This document shows positions 27,089 to 35,941 of a stretch of 64,000 nt of DNA, in pieces (the stretch's first letter is position 1; each line of letters opens with the position of its first letter). A program made the translations under genes and the position numbers. The notes under the pieces are model-generated. The model saw nothing but the letters and a program-made list of their open reading frames with translations, was not told the origin of the DNA and made no database searches. This DNA comes from Acidaminococcus massiliensis (GTDB lineage Bacteria > Bacillota > Negativicutes > Acidaminococcales > Acidaminococcaceae), in the NCBI RefSeq assembly GCF_900095825.1, contig NZ_LT608315.1:1600311-1664310 (forward strand), read 5' to 3'.

Positions 27089-27895
27089 TCATTTTTCAAC
27101 AGTCACGTCTTTTCCATAGTATTTCATGGAAATCTTTGTCAGGGTACCATCTTTTCGCAGTTCATCCAAAGCCTGATCAATGGCCTGCATCAGGTCTTCA
27201 TTTCCTTTTTTGACAGGAATCCCGCAGGTAATGGTATTTTCTGCAGTATCCACAATTTTAAGGGGTGTCTCTGGCTTCTGTTTCAGATAATCAGCCAGGA
27301 CAATATCCATCGTAACGGTACCTGCTGTACGGCCGGCCAGGACCAGATCAATGGACTGGACGAAATCATCCACGCCGACGAGGACACCTCCGTACTTTTC
27401 TGCTGTCCTGCCAAGATTGCTGCCCAAGACCTGGGATACTTTCTGTCCTTTCAGGTTTTTGAAGGAAGTGAGGGTATGATTGTCTTTCCGGGTTACCAAT
27501 ACTTCATGGATATAGATATATGGTTTACTGAAGTCGAATTTCTTTTTTCGTTCTTCTGTGATGGCCATTTGGTTTGTAACGGTATCGAACCGGCCGGCAT
27601 CAAGTCCTGCAACGATGGAATCCCATTTGGTTTCTATAAATACAGGTTTTACGCCCAGTTTTTTCGCAACTGCTTTTCCAATCTCTATATCAAATCCAGT
27701 CAGATTCCCGTCTTTATCATGATAGGAAAAAGGAGTGGAGGTACCTTCTGTGGCAATCTTGATTTGCCCAGCGGCCTTGATGCGTTCCAGGGCACTCTGT
27801 TTGGAAGCATTTTTTGTTGTGCTGCCACATCCGCTGAGCAGTCCGGCAGTCAGAATGATAGAAAAAGCGGTTAAAACAGTTTTCCTGAAACTCAT
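27089..27895 (-). CDS. Orphan polar amino-acid-binding lipoprotein (SBP family 3)
   Basis: The 268-residue protein starts at 27895 after GGGGGA, with the lipoprotein signal FRKTVLTAFSIILTAGLLSGCGS. The mature part has the family 3 layout: IKIATEGTSTPFSYHDKDGNLTGFDIEIGKAVAKKLG, WDSIVAGLDAGRFDTVTNQMAITEERKKKFDFSKPYI and GIPVKKGNEDLMQAIDQALDELRKDGTLTKISMKYYGKD. Such proteins bind cystine, glutamine, histidine or similar amino acids for an ABC importer. No permease or ATPase gene is adjacent, so it must use a transporter encoded elsewhere or act as a spare receptor. Confidence 0.88.
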   Translation of the reverse strand: MSFRKTVLTAFSIILTAGLLSGCGSTTKNASKQSALERIKAAGQIKIATEGTSTPFSYHDKDGNLTGFDIEIGKAVAKKLGVKPVFIETKWDSIVAGLDAGRFDTVTNQMAITEERKKKFDFSKPYIYIHEVLVTRKDNHTLTSFKNLKGQKVSQVLGSNLGRTAEKYGGVLVGVDDFVQSIDLVLAGRTAGTVTMDIVLADYLKQKPETPLKIVDTAENTITCGIPVKKGNEDLMQAIDQALDELRKDGTLTKISMKYYGKDVTVEK

Positions 27896-27919
27896 AGATG
27901 ATTCCCCCTTGATTATAAA

Positions 27920-27936
27920 CATACTAAAATAGTATG
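27920..27936. promoter_or_regulatory. Palindromic operator candidate before the orphan binding protein
   Basis: CATACTA and TAGTATG form a perfect seven-base palindrome with an AAA spacer, 25 bases upstream of the start codon and just before the ribosome site. This is a typical place for repression of the minus-strand gene. Confidence 0.45.
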
Positions 27937-28120
27937 AATTAAATTTAAGATTATTATACAAGGAATCACTGATATGTCAATAAAGTATGGACAAAATTTT
28001 AATAAATAATTACATAACTGTAAAACTGTAATAAAACGTACACTGTGAAAGGAACGCGTCCTACACGTATACGCCTATTTCTTGGAAATTGGGAAGAGGC
28101 AAGCCCAGGTTTGGTCATAA

Positions 28121-28264
28121 AAAGAAGTCAGAAACGGCCCTGACGGGCCTTGAGACGTCAGACGTCAGCTCTGTTCGGCTTAGCAGTAGGTCCGATTTGC
28201 TTATGACGGGTCAATCTGACGTCTGACATCTGAAAGGCCCAAAGGGCCGGGTCTGACTTCTTTT
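28121..28264. repeat. Dispersed palindromic repeat, copy A
   Basis: One of five related intergenic elements. The ends are inverted copies: AAGAAGTCAGAAACGGCCC at the left and a complementary GGGCCGGGTCTGACTTCTT at the right, each carrying a small GGCCC/GGGCC hairpin. The middle holds GACGTCAGACGTCAG and TTCGGCTTAG. It sits directly after the stop codon of the minus-strand helicase gene, where it could act as a terminator. Confidence 0.85.
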
Positions 28265-28266
28265 CC

Positions 28267-31200
28267 TTACAGCACCCCACTGCTGTCCGTGGTCGTGATG
28301 TATTTGGCCGGGATGGGATGATCCAGATGATAGATGATGGTGATGGGCTGGCTGCCGTTCCAGCTGGAGAGTTGGGCGGTGCCCAGAAAGGTATAATTCT
28401 GGGAATTCCCTTGGGCATCTTTTTTCTGTTCTCGGACAAAGAGCAGGACGATATTCCCCTTTTCTTGCTGCTTGATGTACCGCTGTCCGGTGGGGGATTC
28501 TGGAGTGGTGGCATTTTGGCTCTGCCAGTGGAACAGCCGGTCATTGATAGAATAATCTTCATACCGGGTGGTTTCGGAAAATTCCTTTTCCGACTTGTTC
28601 AAAGTCACCAGGAATACATCTGTGTCTCGGTTCACCAAACTGCTGTTTCCAGGATGGAGGTATTTCACACCTTCCCGTACGCTGTTGGGTTTGTTCAGTC
28701 CCAGGGCTGCAAAAATCTGATCCCGGGAATAGTTGCAATAGACTTCCAGGGCACAGGGGTAGGGGAGGCTGGCCTTATGAGGCAGGACGTTGAACCGTTC
28801 GAATTGGAGGGTCAGGATAGATTGGATTTCCTGGCAGAGTTCTGGAGTTCGCTGCCAAAGGCGAATGGCCTCCCAGGGATCTTTTTAATCCGGCATCCTG
28901 CCAGTCCTTCCCCCAAAGGGTGAACTGCCACATCCGCAGGTACTGCTGTTGGAGGCTGGGCAAGTCAGAAGGTTCCGCCGGATTTTGAAAGGCCCTCTGC
29001 AGGAAGGTAAGCCAATGGGGAGAATCCATTCCTAGGAGACGGGGCATGGCCCGTTCCAGGATTTTTTCTTCCGCGGTTTCAGGGAAATCGGGAATGACCT
29101 GGGCCTGGGTACACATCCGAGCATATGTCCGCTTACCATTGTAAAAGACTTCCGGCTTCACATTGGCCGCTTTCAGGAATTGAGCCAGGGTAGGAACGGA
29201 CCTTCCGGCCGCTTCGTACAAGTCACGGATACATTCCTGGTAAAAGGCATCGCCCCGGAGCCTAGAACGGATATTGTCCAACACCCGTTTTTGGGCGATT
29301 TCTTCCAATTGGATGGAACAGCCTTTGGGCACATGGGGGAATCCCTCTTTTACTTCTCTGTGGATGGACACATTATCCCGTCCCACCAGAGCTTGGAAGC
29401 GACTGGCGAAATCATATTTTCGGTTTGCCTGGGCTACAAAGTCCAGCACTGTCAGACAGTCCTTCCCTTCATCCAGGCGCAGCCCCCGGCCCAGCTGTTG
29501 AAGAAATACGGTCATGCTATTGGTGGGACGCAGGAACAGAATGGTATTGATGCAGGGGATATCCACCCCCTCATTGAACAGGTCCACCACGAAAATGAAA
29601 GTCAAGTCCCCACTGGCCAATTTCTGGCTGGCACTCCGCCGTTCCTCTTCGGAAGAATGGGCATCCAGTGCCAGAGAACAAATGCCCTTCTGGTTGAAAT
29701 AATCTGCCATAAAATGGGCATGGTCTTGAGAGACACAGAAGCCCACCCCGTGGATTTCACGCCAGTCCGCCGTATAGCGTTCCACTGCATCTAAAATGGC
29801 CTGGGCCCGCTGGTTGGCCGTATGAGCTTCCATTACGTAGAGATTGGTCAGGGCCTCCACATCGTAATGGCCATTGGTCCATTTTACGTGGCTTAAGTCC
29901 ACTGTGTCCGACACTCCAAAATAATGGAAAGGACACAGCAGCCGCCGTTCAATGGCTGCTGGGAGACGGATTTCCGCAGCAATATGGTCACCGAACCAGT
30001 GGAGGATATCTTTTCCATCCATTCGTTCCGGAGTGGCAGTGAGACCAAGAAGAATCTTGGGTTGGAAATGGTTCAGCAGTTTTTGGTAGGAGGGAGCTGC
30101 TGAATGGTGGAATTCGTCCACGATGATCATGTCGTAGAAATTCGGTTCCATATGATCCCAGAGGGCCAAACTGTTGCAGGTTTGGATGGACATGAATACA
30201 TGGTCCATTTGGGCGGGATGGCTGCCAGATACTGCCAGTTCTCCAAAATTGGGGTCTTTCAATACCTGACGGAAACAAGAACGGCTCTGCTCTAGGATTT
30301 CCTTCCGATGAGCGATAAAGAGAAGGCGGGCTCCTTCTGGACGGCTTTCTTTGAAACGGCGGTAATCAAAGGCCGAAATGGCAGTTTTTCCTGTCCCCGT
30401 GGCCGCAACGATCAGATTGTGCCACCGGTTCCTTTCCTTCCGTTCCACTTCCAAGGCATCCAGGATGACCTGCTGGTAGGGATAGGGACGGATGGTGAAA
30501 GAATAGGATAGTTCCTCCATCTTATCGGTGCCGTGATATCGCTGCTGTGCAATAGCCTGCTTCAGCTGAGGCTGGTCCTTTGCTGTATAGGGCTGGAAAT
30601 CTGCTGAATGCCAGTAGGTTTCAAAGGTGGCGTCCATTTTGGCCATGATTTCCGGCATATCTTGCTGGGTCACCTTCATGTTCCATTCCAGTCCATCGGC
30701 AATGGCTGCATGGGATAGGTTGGAAGAACCGACATAAGCTGTGGAATACCCGCTGTTGCGTTGGAACAGATAGGCCTTGGCATGGAGCCGGGTTTCCTTT
30801 ACGTTGTAGGAAATCCGGACTTCTGTATTGGGAAGCTGGGAGAGGATTTCAATGGCTTTTGGATCCGTGGCTCCCATATAGGTAGTGGTCAGGATCCGCA
30901 AATGGCCTCCTGCTGCTGTAAAGGTCCGTAAGTAAGGGAGAATCAGGGTAAGACCGGAAAATTTGATGAAAGAAACCAAAAAATCGATTCGGTCACTGGA
31001 AGCAATTTCTCGGCGGAGTTCCGATACCATGGAAATATCCTTTTGACTGTTGGTAAAGAGAAATGAGCGGGAAAGAGATGTTGCTGGCCGAGGGCGGTGG
31101 ACTTCCTGGATCTGGTTGATCCGGTGTTGGAGTTCCAAGAGCAGGAAATCTTCCCGATTCACCTGATTGTCCGTTCCTAGAGCAGGCAATTTTTCTGATA

Positions 31201-31453
31201 GACAGCGGATCAACCCATTGGTTAGAGCCAATTCCTGCTGGAGCAGACTTTCCCCGTTCTGATCCGCCAAGTCTTTCAGGCAAAGATGGACCAGCTTCCT
31301 GATGTAATCTGAAAGATATCCCACGGCCTCTTGGGGATCTACTTTGTCAGAAATCGTAGCCCAAATCTTTTTCTGGTCCAAAGCTTCCTGCAGCCGCTGT
31401 CCCAGTCTCTGGGAAATTACTTTTTCATAAAGTCCATCTTTGAATCCGTCCAT
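28267..31453 (-). pseudogene. PLD-domain / DEAD helicase / DUF3427 protein, frameshifted before the DUF3427 domain
   Basis: The start at 31453 follows AAAGGAGG. The first 860 residues hold a phospholipase D-like domain (SSDRIDFLVSFIKFSG to RLHAKAYLFQ...YVGSSNLSHAAI) and a superfamily 2 helicase: Walker A VAATGTGKT, DEFH box, TATPERMDG, and motif VI QQLGRGLR. At a five-base T run on the plus strand (28882-28886, A5 in the gene) the frame shifts. With one base fewer it continues KDPWEAIRLWQRTPELCQ into a full DUF3427 domain (TRYEDYSINDRLFHWQSQN, SPTGQRYI) ending at 28267. Intact, it would be about 1,060 residues. Proteins of this layout are thought to act on nucleic acid, possibly in defence or repair; the role is not known. 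Confidence 0.85.
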
Positions 31454-31520
31454 TGCCCAGCCTCCTTTGGTGATAGGGATATTATAGCATGGATAGAAGA
31501 AAGGCGGGGGAGGGGCTTTG

Positions 31521-31702
31521 AAAAGAAGTCAGACACGGCCCAGAGGGCCTATAGACGTCAGCTCTGTTCGGCTTAGATGCAGGTCCGTCCTGCTCATCGC
31601 CAACAAGCTTATGTCTGACTTCTGAAAGGCCCACAAGGGGCTGGTCTGACTTCTTAAATCTGACTTCTGGAAGGCCCGGAAGGGCCGGTCTGACGTCTCT
31701 CT
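31521..31702. repeat. Dispersed palindromic repeat, copy B
   Basis: Same family as the copy at 28121, with an intact left end, the TTCGGCTTAGATGCAGGTCC core and CGCCAACAAGCTTATGTCTG. The right end is duplicated (two successive TCTGACTTCT...GGTCTGAC units). It lies between the divergent helicase and bcp genes. Confidence 0.87.
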
Positions 31703-31717
31703 TTCCAACCCGATCTA

Positions 31718-31726
31718 TGCTATAAT
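31718..31726 (+). promoter_or_regulatory. Extended -10 promoter of bcp-yaaA
   Basis: TGCTATAAT is a perfect extended -10 box, 42 bases before the bcp start and immediately after repeat copy B. No good -35 box is present, as is usual for extended -10 promoters. Confidence 0.6.
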
Positions 31727-31768
31727 ATTTTCCAAACAGAATTGATCATTTCGTAAGGAGGATTTGCC

Positions 31769-32224
31769 ATGCTGGAAATTGGAACGGCTGCGCCGGATTT
31801 TACGCTTCCGGATCAAAATGGGGTCATGCATTCTTTGGCCGACTATCGGGGTCAGAAAGTAGTCCTGTATTTTTATCCCCGGGACAATACGGCCGGCTGC
31901 ACCAAACAGGCCTGTGCCTTTGGGGAGCTGTATCCCCAGTTCCAGGAGAAAGGGGCTGTAGTGCTGGGAGTCAGCAAGGATTCTGTGGCTTCTCATAAAA
32001 AGTTCGAAGAAAAATACGGCCTGCCTTTTACCTTGCTTTCTGATACGGAAAAAACCGTGCTCCAGGCCTATGATGTGTGGAAAGAAAAGAAACTGTACGG
32101 CAAGGTATCCATGGGTGTGGTGCGCAGCACGTATCTGATCGATGAACAGGGAATCATCGTCAAGGCCATGGGGAAAGTGAAACCAGCAGAGAATCCTGCC
32201 CAGATGCTGGAGGCGCTGGGATGA
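31769..32224 (+). CDS. bcp: Thiol peroxidase / bacterioferritin comigratory protein (peroxiredoxin)
   Basis: The 151-residue cytoplasmic peroxiredoxin starts after AAGGAGG. It has the AhpC-TSA fold with APDFTLPDQNG, YFYPRDNTAGCTKQACAF (peroxidatic Cys at the first C, resolving Cys five residues later) and GVSKDSVASHKKFEEKYGLPFTLLSD. It reduces hydrogen peroxide and organic peroxides using thioredoxin. Its stop overlaps the start of yaaA by four bases, so the two are translated together as a peroxide-defence pair in an anaerobe. Confidence 0.93.
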   Translation: MLEIGTAAPDFTLPDQNGVMHSLADYRGQKVVLYFYPRDNTAGCTKQACAFGELYPQFQEKGAVVLGVSKDSVASHKKFEEKYGLPFTLLSDTEKTVLQAYDVWKEKKLYGKVSMGVVRSTYLIDEQGIIVKAMGKVKPAENPAQMLEALG

Positions 32225-32976
32225 GGGTGATCATTTCCCCAGCCAAGAAAATGCAGGTGGATCTGGAATCGGGGTGCAGCTGCACCCCGCCTTCTTTCCT
32301 TCCGGAAACACGGAAACTGCTGACCTGGCTCAGGGGGCTTTCCTTTGAGCAGCTCCAGGCATTGTGGGCCTGCAGTCCGGCTCTGGCAGAGGAAAATTAT
32401 GCACGGCTTCAGCAGATGGATCTGGACCAGGGTGTTACGCCGGCTTTGCTGGCCTATGAGGGGATCCAGTACCAGTACATGGCTCCTGCCGTGTTCGAAG
32501 ATGGACAGATGGACTGGGTGGGAGAACGGGTCCGGATCCTTTCGGGATTTTATGGAGTCCTGCGGCCTTTTGATGGCGTGGTGCCCTACCGGTTGGAAAT
32601 GCAGGCCAAGGGAGCCCCGGAAGGGTTCCGGGACCTTTATGGATTCTGGGGGACTCGGCTGTACCGGGCCTGCCGGGATGAGGACGGGGTGATCATCGAT
32701 CTGGCGTCCAAAGAATACAGCCGGGCGGTAGAACCTTATCTGCAGCTGGGGGAACGGATGATCCAGGTGGTTTTTGGAGAACGGGCCGGAGACCGGGTGG
32801 TCCAGAAAGGGGTCTATGTGAAAATGGCCCGGGGAGAAATGGTCCGGTATCTGGCTGGCAAAGGAGCCACAAAACCGGAGGACATGAAAGGGTTCTGCTG
32901 GAGTGGCTATGCCTGGAGCCCGGAATTTTCCCGGGAAGACCGGTATGTCTTTATCCGGCAGCAAGAAGAGAATTGA
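32221..32976 (+). CDS. yaaA: Peroxide stress protein YaaA (UPF0246)
   Basis: The 251-residue protein has the family start MRVIISPAKKM, the LSGFYGVLRPFDGVVPYRLEM core, DLYGFWG, IIDLASKEYSRAV and a C-terminal basic region. YaaA lowers free iron and protects DNA from Fenton damage under peroxide stress in E. coli, and structural work on the family shows a DNA-binding fold. It is coupled to bcp by an ATGA overlap, which fits that role. A 20-base perfect palindrome (32270-32289) lies in its early coding sequence. Its stop codon abuts repeat copy C. Confidence 0.92.
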   Translation: MRVIISPAKKMQVDLESGCSCTPPSFLPETRKLLTWLRGLSFEQLQALWACSPALAEENYARLQQMDLDQGVTPALLAYEGIQYQYMAPAVFEDGQMDWVGERVRILSGFYGVLRPFDGVVPYRLEMQAKGAPEGFRDLYGFWGTRLYRACRDEDGVIIDLASKEYSRAVEPYLQLGERMIQVVFGERAGDRVVQKGVYVKMARGEMVRYLAGKGATKPEDMKGFCWSGYAWSPEFSREDRYVFIRQQEEN

Positions 32977-33145
32977 AAAGAAGTCAGACCCGGCCCTGAT
33001 GGGCCTTGAGACGTCAGACGTCAGCTTTTGTTCGGCTTAGATGCAGGTCCGTTCTGCTTATCGCCAACAAGCTTATGTCTGACTTCTGAAAGGCCCGGAA
33101 GGGCCGGTCTGACTTCTTCTTATTAAGGGCCGGTCTGACGTCTTA
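32976..33145. repeat. Dispersed palindromic repeat, copy C
   Basis: A close relative of copy B: left end GAAGTCAGACCCGGCCC, the GACGTCAGACGTCAG motif, the TTCGGCTTAGATGCAGGTCC core, and a right end again partly duplicated. It begins at the yaaA stop codon and may terminate that transcript. Confidence 0.87.
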
Positions 33146-33304
33146 TATCGTGAGGCATTTTCTTAATTTGAAAAAGACTGTCATGATATGAAAAAGAATG
33201 TTATGAATTGAAAGGATTGGAGATTGGTCTTGTTCGATTTTTCTTTAAAGGTATATTCTTTTTAGAGGAATTAGATAAACCCAGTCTTGAAATGAGGTGT
33301 TTCC

Positions 33305-34756
33305 ATGAAAGAACTTTTGGAACGGGTCCGGCCCTGGCAGGAGAAGGTGGATCCGGAGCATATCATCGACTTTTTGAATGCCTGTGAAAAAACGGGATTG
33401 GAGATCCATGGCATCATGATTGCCGTCCATGACCGGGTGATCTTTGAAGCGTACAGTGCACCGTACAATGGCCAAACGCCCCACATCATGCATTCTTTTA
33501 CCAAGACATTGACCAATACGGCGGTAGGACTGGCTTTTGCAGATGGGCTGCTGCAGCTGGATGATCCGCTGCTGAAATACTTCCCGGAACAGGCCCAAGG
33601 TGCCAACGGGTACCTTCAAAAATGCACCCTCCGGGACCTTCTGACCATGCGGAACGGCCAGGAACGGTCCATCGGGGGCAATGAATGGCGGCCCCTGAAG
33701 ACAAGCTGGAAAGAGGCATATTTCCAGGTGCCTTTCGACAAGGAGCCGGGGAAGACCTTCATGTATTCCAGTGGGAATTCCTATATCCTTTCTTATATCG
33801 TCCAGCAGGTGGAGGGCAAGACGGCCCAGGAACTGTTCCAGGAACGGGTAGGAAGGAAGATCGGCGTCGGGGACTTCCCCTGGATGAAGAGCCCGGAAGG
33901 AGTCTGCTCCGGAGGGAACGGAGCGGAACTGACAGTGGAAGATATGCTGCGGATCGGGCTGCTGTACCTCCACAAGGGTAATTGGCGGGGAGAGCAGCTG
34001 CTGCCTGCTGAATGGGTGGACTATGCCTTCGGGTTCCGGGATTCCCTGCCTTCTTTCGAGGGCAAACAGTACAATTTCCATTGGGAACGGAAGGATGGGC
34101 TGGATATCTGGGCGGCCAAAGGGATGTTCGACCAGATCTGCGGTGTCATCCCCAAGTATGATATGGTCTTTGCCATGACGGCAGCCGATGAATCCTACCA
34201 GGCGGAAGAACTGTTCCAGCGGGAAATCCTAGACCGGATGGGATCCCCTCGGAAAGAACCGGTTTCCCAGGGAGAAACGGCCATGGAAACGATCCTGCGG
34301 GAAAAGGGACTGCGGCTTTCCCTGCTGGACCAGGACCATTCAGTGAGGGATCATGTGGAACTGCCGGATACCTTGGTCTTCGAGCCGGAAGAGAACCCGG
34401 ACGGGATATGGCGCATCCGGCTGGAGTTTGGGGAAAAGACCTTCCGTTTCGGCATGGAGGACGGCCGGGGAACCCATGAGATCCTCCATGGGATGGATCA
34501 TTGGATCCAGGGGACCACGTCCATGACCGGTGCCTATCTCCATCATCAATATGAAAAAAAGGACCTCCAGGTCTGGGCAGAGGCCCATTGGCAAGATGCC
34601 AGGACCCTGCTGCTGAAATGGCGGTATCCGGGGATGCCCTTCTTCGACCAAGTGAAGATCTCCTTCCAAGAAAGACAAGTGCTCATCGACCGCTGGGTGA
34701 ATATGAACTCCCAGGATACCTGCCGGCCTACGTTGGTGTTGAAGAAGTGGCGGTAA
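33305..34756 (+). CDS. Serine hydrolase of the beta-lactamase/PBP fold
   Basis: The 483-residue protein starts after GAGGTG. It has no signal peptide, so it is probably cytoplasmic. The beta-lactamase fold motifs are the nucleophile S64 in HSFTKT (SxxK) and the Tyr in MYSSGNSYI (YxN-like); the third (KTG-like) motif may be the WAAKGMFDQ segment. About 170 further residues form a C-terminal beta-rich domain (from about residue 310). Relatives are esterases, peptidases or amidases rather than true beta-lactamases. The gene stands alone and its substrate is unknown. Confidence 0.8.
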   Translation: MKELLERVRPWQEKVDPEHIIDFLNACEKTGLEIHGIMIAVHDRVIFEAYSAPYNGQTPHIMHSFTKTLTNTAVGLAFADGLLQLDDPLLKYFPEQAQGANGYLQKCTLRDLLTMRNGQERSIGGNEWRPLKTSWKEAYFQVPFDKEPGKTFMYSSGNSYILSYIVQQVEGKTAQELFQERVGRKIGVGDFPWMKSPEGVCSGGNGAELTVEDMLRIGLLYLHKGNWRGEQLLPAEWVDYAFGFRDSLPSFEGKQYNFHWERKDGLDIWAAKGMFDQICGVIPKYDMVFAMTAADESYQAEELFQREILDRMGSPRKEPVSQGETAMETILREKGLRLSLLDQDHSVRDHVELPDTLVFEPEENPDGIWRIRLEFGEKTFRFGMEDGRGTHEILHGMDHWIQGTTSMTGAYLHHQYEKKDLQVWAEAHWQDARTLLLKWRYPGMPFFDQVKISFQERQVLIDRWVNMNSQDTCRPTLVLKKWR

Positions 34757-34829
34757 AACTCTGGATTTCAGGAATCTGTGCCAGAAAAGGGATTTTGTCC
34801 ATGATGGGTATTTTATTGAGTATTCTTTT

Positions 34830-34838
34830 TGATATAAT
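34830..34838 (+). promoter_or_regulatory. Extended -10 promoter of the Crp/Fnr gene
   Basis: TGATATAAT is a perfect extended -10 box. It would give a leader of about 140 bases before the start at 34987. The leader holds an unsupported 26-codon frame starting at 34870. Confidence 0.45.
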
Positions 34839-34986
34839 AGAGTATAGTAAAAGGTGCTTGTGACTGATCATGTTTTTCAAGAAGGCCAATCGATTTCCTT
34901 TTGCTTTTTTGGTCAATCCATCCAAGCAATTGCTGTATGATTGCATTTAAATTACGGCTTATCTTTTGACTTTGAGGAGTGATGGG

Positions 34987-35673
34987 ATGAAGCCTCCATA
35001 TAATAAAAATACATATTATATTAATGTACCATATAATCAGGAGGCTGAAAAGCTGATCCTTACCTATGGGCAGAAGAAAAAAGTCAAGGCTGGAGAGTTT
35101 TTGATCCAGGCGGGGCAGGAAGTAACTGTTATTTACTACTTGATTTCGGGTTTATTGGTCCATTTTGCTGTCAATGACCAGGGAACAGAAAAAGTTGGAT
35201 ACATCAACCAGCCCGGCAGCTTTACGAATGAACTGCTGTTTTTGGTCCATAATGGACATTTGCTTCCCAAACGTTTTGTCATGGCTAAAGTACCTTGTGA
35301 GATTTGTATCATCGATAAGCTGTGTTTTGAAAAACTGCGTGGATTCCCAGAATTTGAAACTGTTCTTATGCAGAGCCTGAATCAAAAATATAGGATTCTG
35401 CGGGAAGAAGTGGACAGTTTTGCTTTCAATTCAGCGCAGCAGCGGTTATTCAAACTGTTTACGGCCAGTATGGATCATCACTGCTTTGATACAAAGACGG
35501 AATGGATCCCGTTAAAGATGAGTTACACCCAGCAGGAAATGGCAGCAATCATTGGGGTACATCGGGTCAGCATAGCAAGGATTATCAATAATCTTTGTCA
35601 TGGGGGTTTTATCCGCGTGATAAATCATAGAATAGAAGTGAATCGAAGCCGTTTTGAAGCAGATGAGGAATAA
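34987..35673 (+). CDS. Crp/Fnr-family transcriptional regulator
   Basis: The 228-residue protein has an N-terminal cyclic-nucleotide-binding-type barrel (VKAGEFLIQAGQEVTVIYYLISGLLVHFAVNDQGTEKVGYINQPGSF), a dimer helix and a C-terminal winged helix-turn-helix (SYTQQEMAAIIGVHRVSIARIINNLCHGGFI). No N-terminal cysteine cluster for a [4Fe-4S] centre is present, so it is not a classical FNR oxygen sensor. The ATG at 34987 has GAGGAG before it. It probably regulates the YfcC/M28/M20 cluster that follows on the same strand after a terminator (inference from position). Confidence 0.87.
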   Translation: MKPPYNKNTYYINVPYNQEAEKLILTYGQKKKVKAGEFLIQAGQEVTVIYYLISGLLVHFAVNDQGTEKVGYINQPGSFTNELLFLVHNGHLLPKRFVMAKVPCEICIIDKLCFEKLRGFPEFETVLMQSLNQKYRILREEVDSFAFNSAQQRLFKLFTASMDHHCFDTKTEWIPLKMSYTQQEMAAIIGVHRVSIARIINNLCHGGFIRVINHRIEVNRSRFEADEE

Positions 35674-35701
35674 ATCAAGACAATAGAATACGCAACGATT
35701 C

Positions 35702-35744
35702 AAAAAGGGAGGGGCCGCTGCAGATGCAGCATCCCCTTCCTTTT
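35702..35744 (+). terminator. Intrinsic terminator after the Crp/Fnr gene
   Basis: AAAAAGGGAGGGG and CCCCTTCCTTTT form the outer stem, and GCTGCA/TGCAGC forms the inner stem, ending in TTTT. Confidence 0.85.
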
Positions 35745-35941
35745 CAATATGGATATATAGCTGACTTGTAGCAAAAGCTACAAACCAACAAATGATGTTG
35801 TTGTCCAAAAATGAAAAGACTAGAATAAAACTAACATTTCAGAATCGTACGAATCAAGGAAAATGTTGGAGGTTCATGTTTTTTTGAAAAAATCATTCGG
35901 CTGTAATTTGGGAAGATGTGATTTCATGGGAGGGAGTCTAA

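Noticed and set aside
21857-31453. Programmed ribosomal frameshifting as explanation of the M28 and helicase breaks
   Set aside because: Neither site has a proper slippery heptamer followed by an obvious stimulatory structure. Mutation, slippage or sequencing error is simpler.
32270-32289. Perfect 20-bp palindrome CGGGGTGCAG/CTGCACCCCG in yaaA
   Set aside because: It lies inside conserved coding sequence without spacing or T run and is most simply a chance result of the codons. Kept only as a note in the gene entry.
34870-34950. 26-codon frame (MFFKKANRFPFAFLVNP...) in the leader of the Crp/Fnr gene
   Set aside because: The possible ribosome site is too far from the ATG and nothing else supports translation.
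35825-35875. Possible Crp/Fnr operator AACATTT...AAAATGTT before the second YfcC gene
   Set aside because: The arms are only seven bases and separated by about 20, unlike the compact palindromes of this family.
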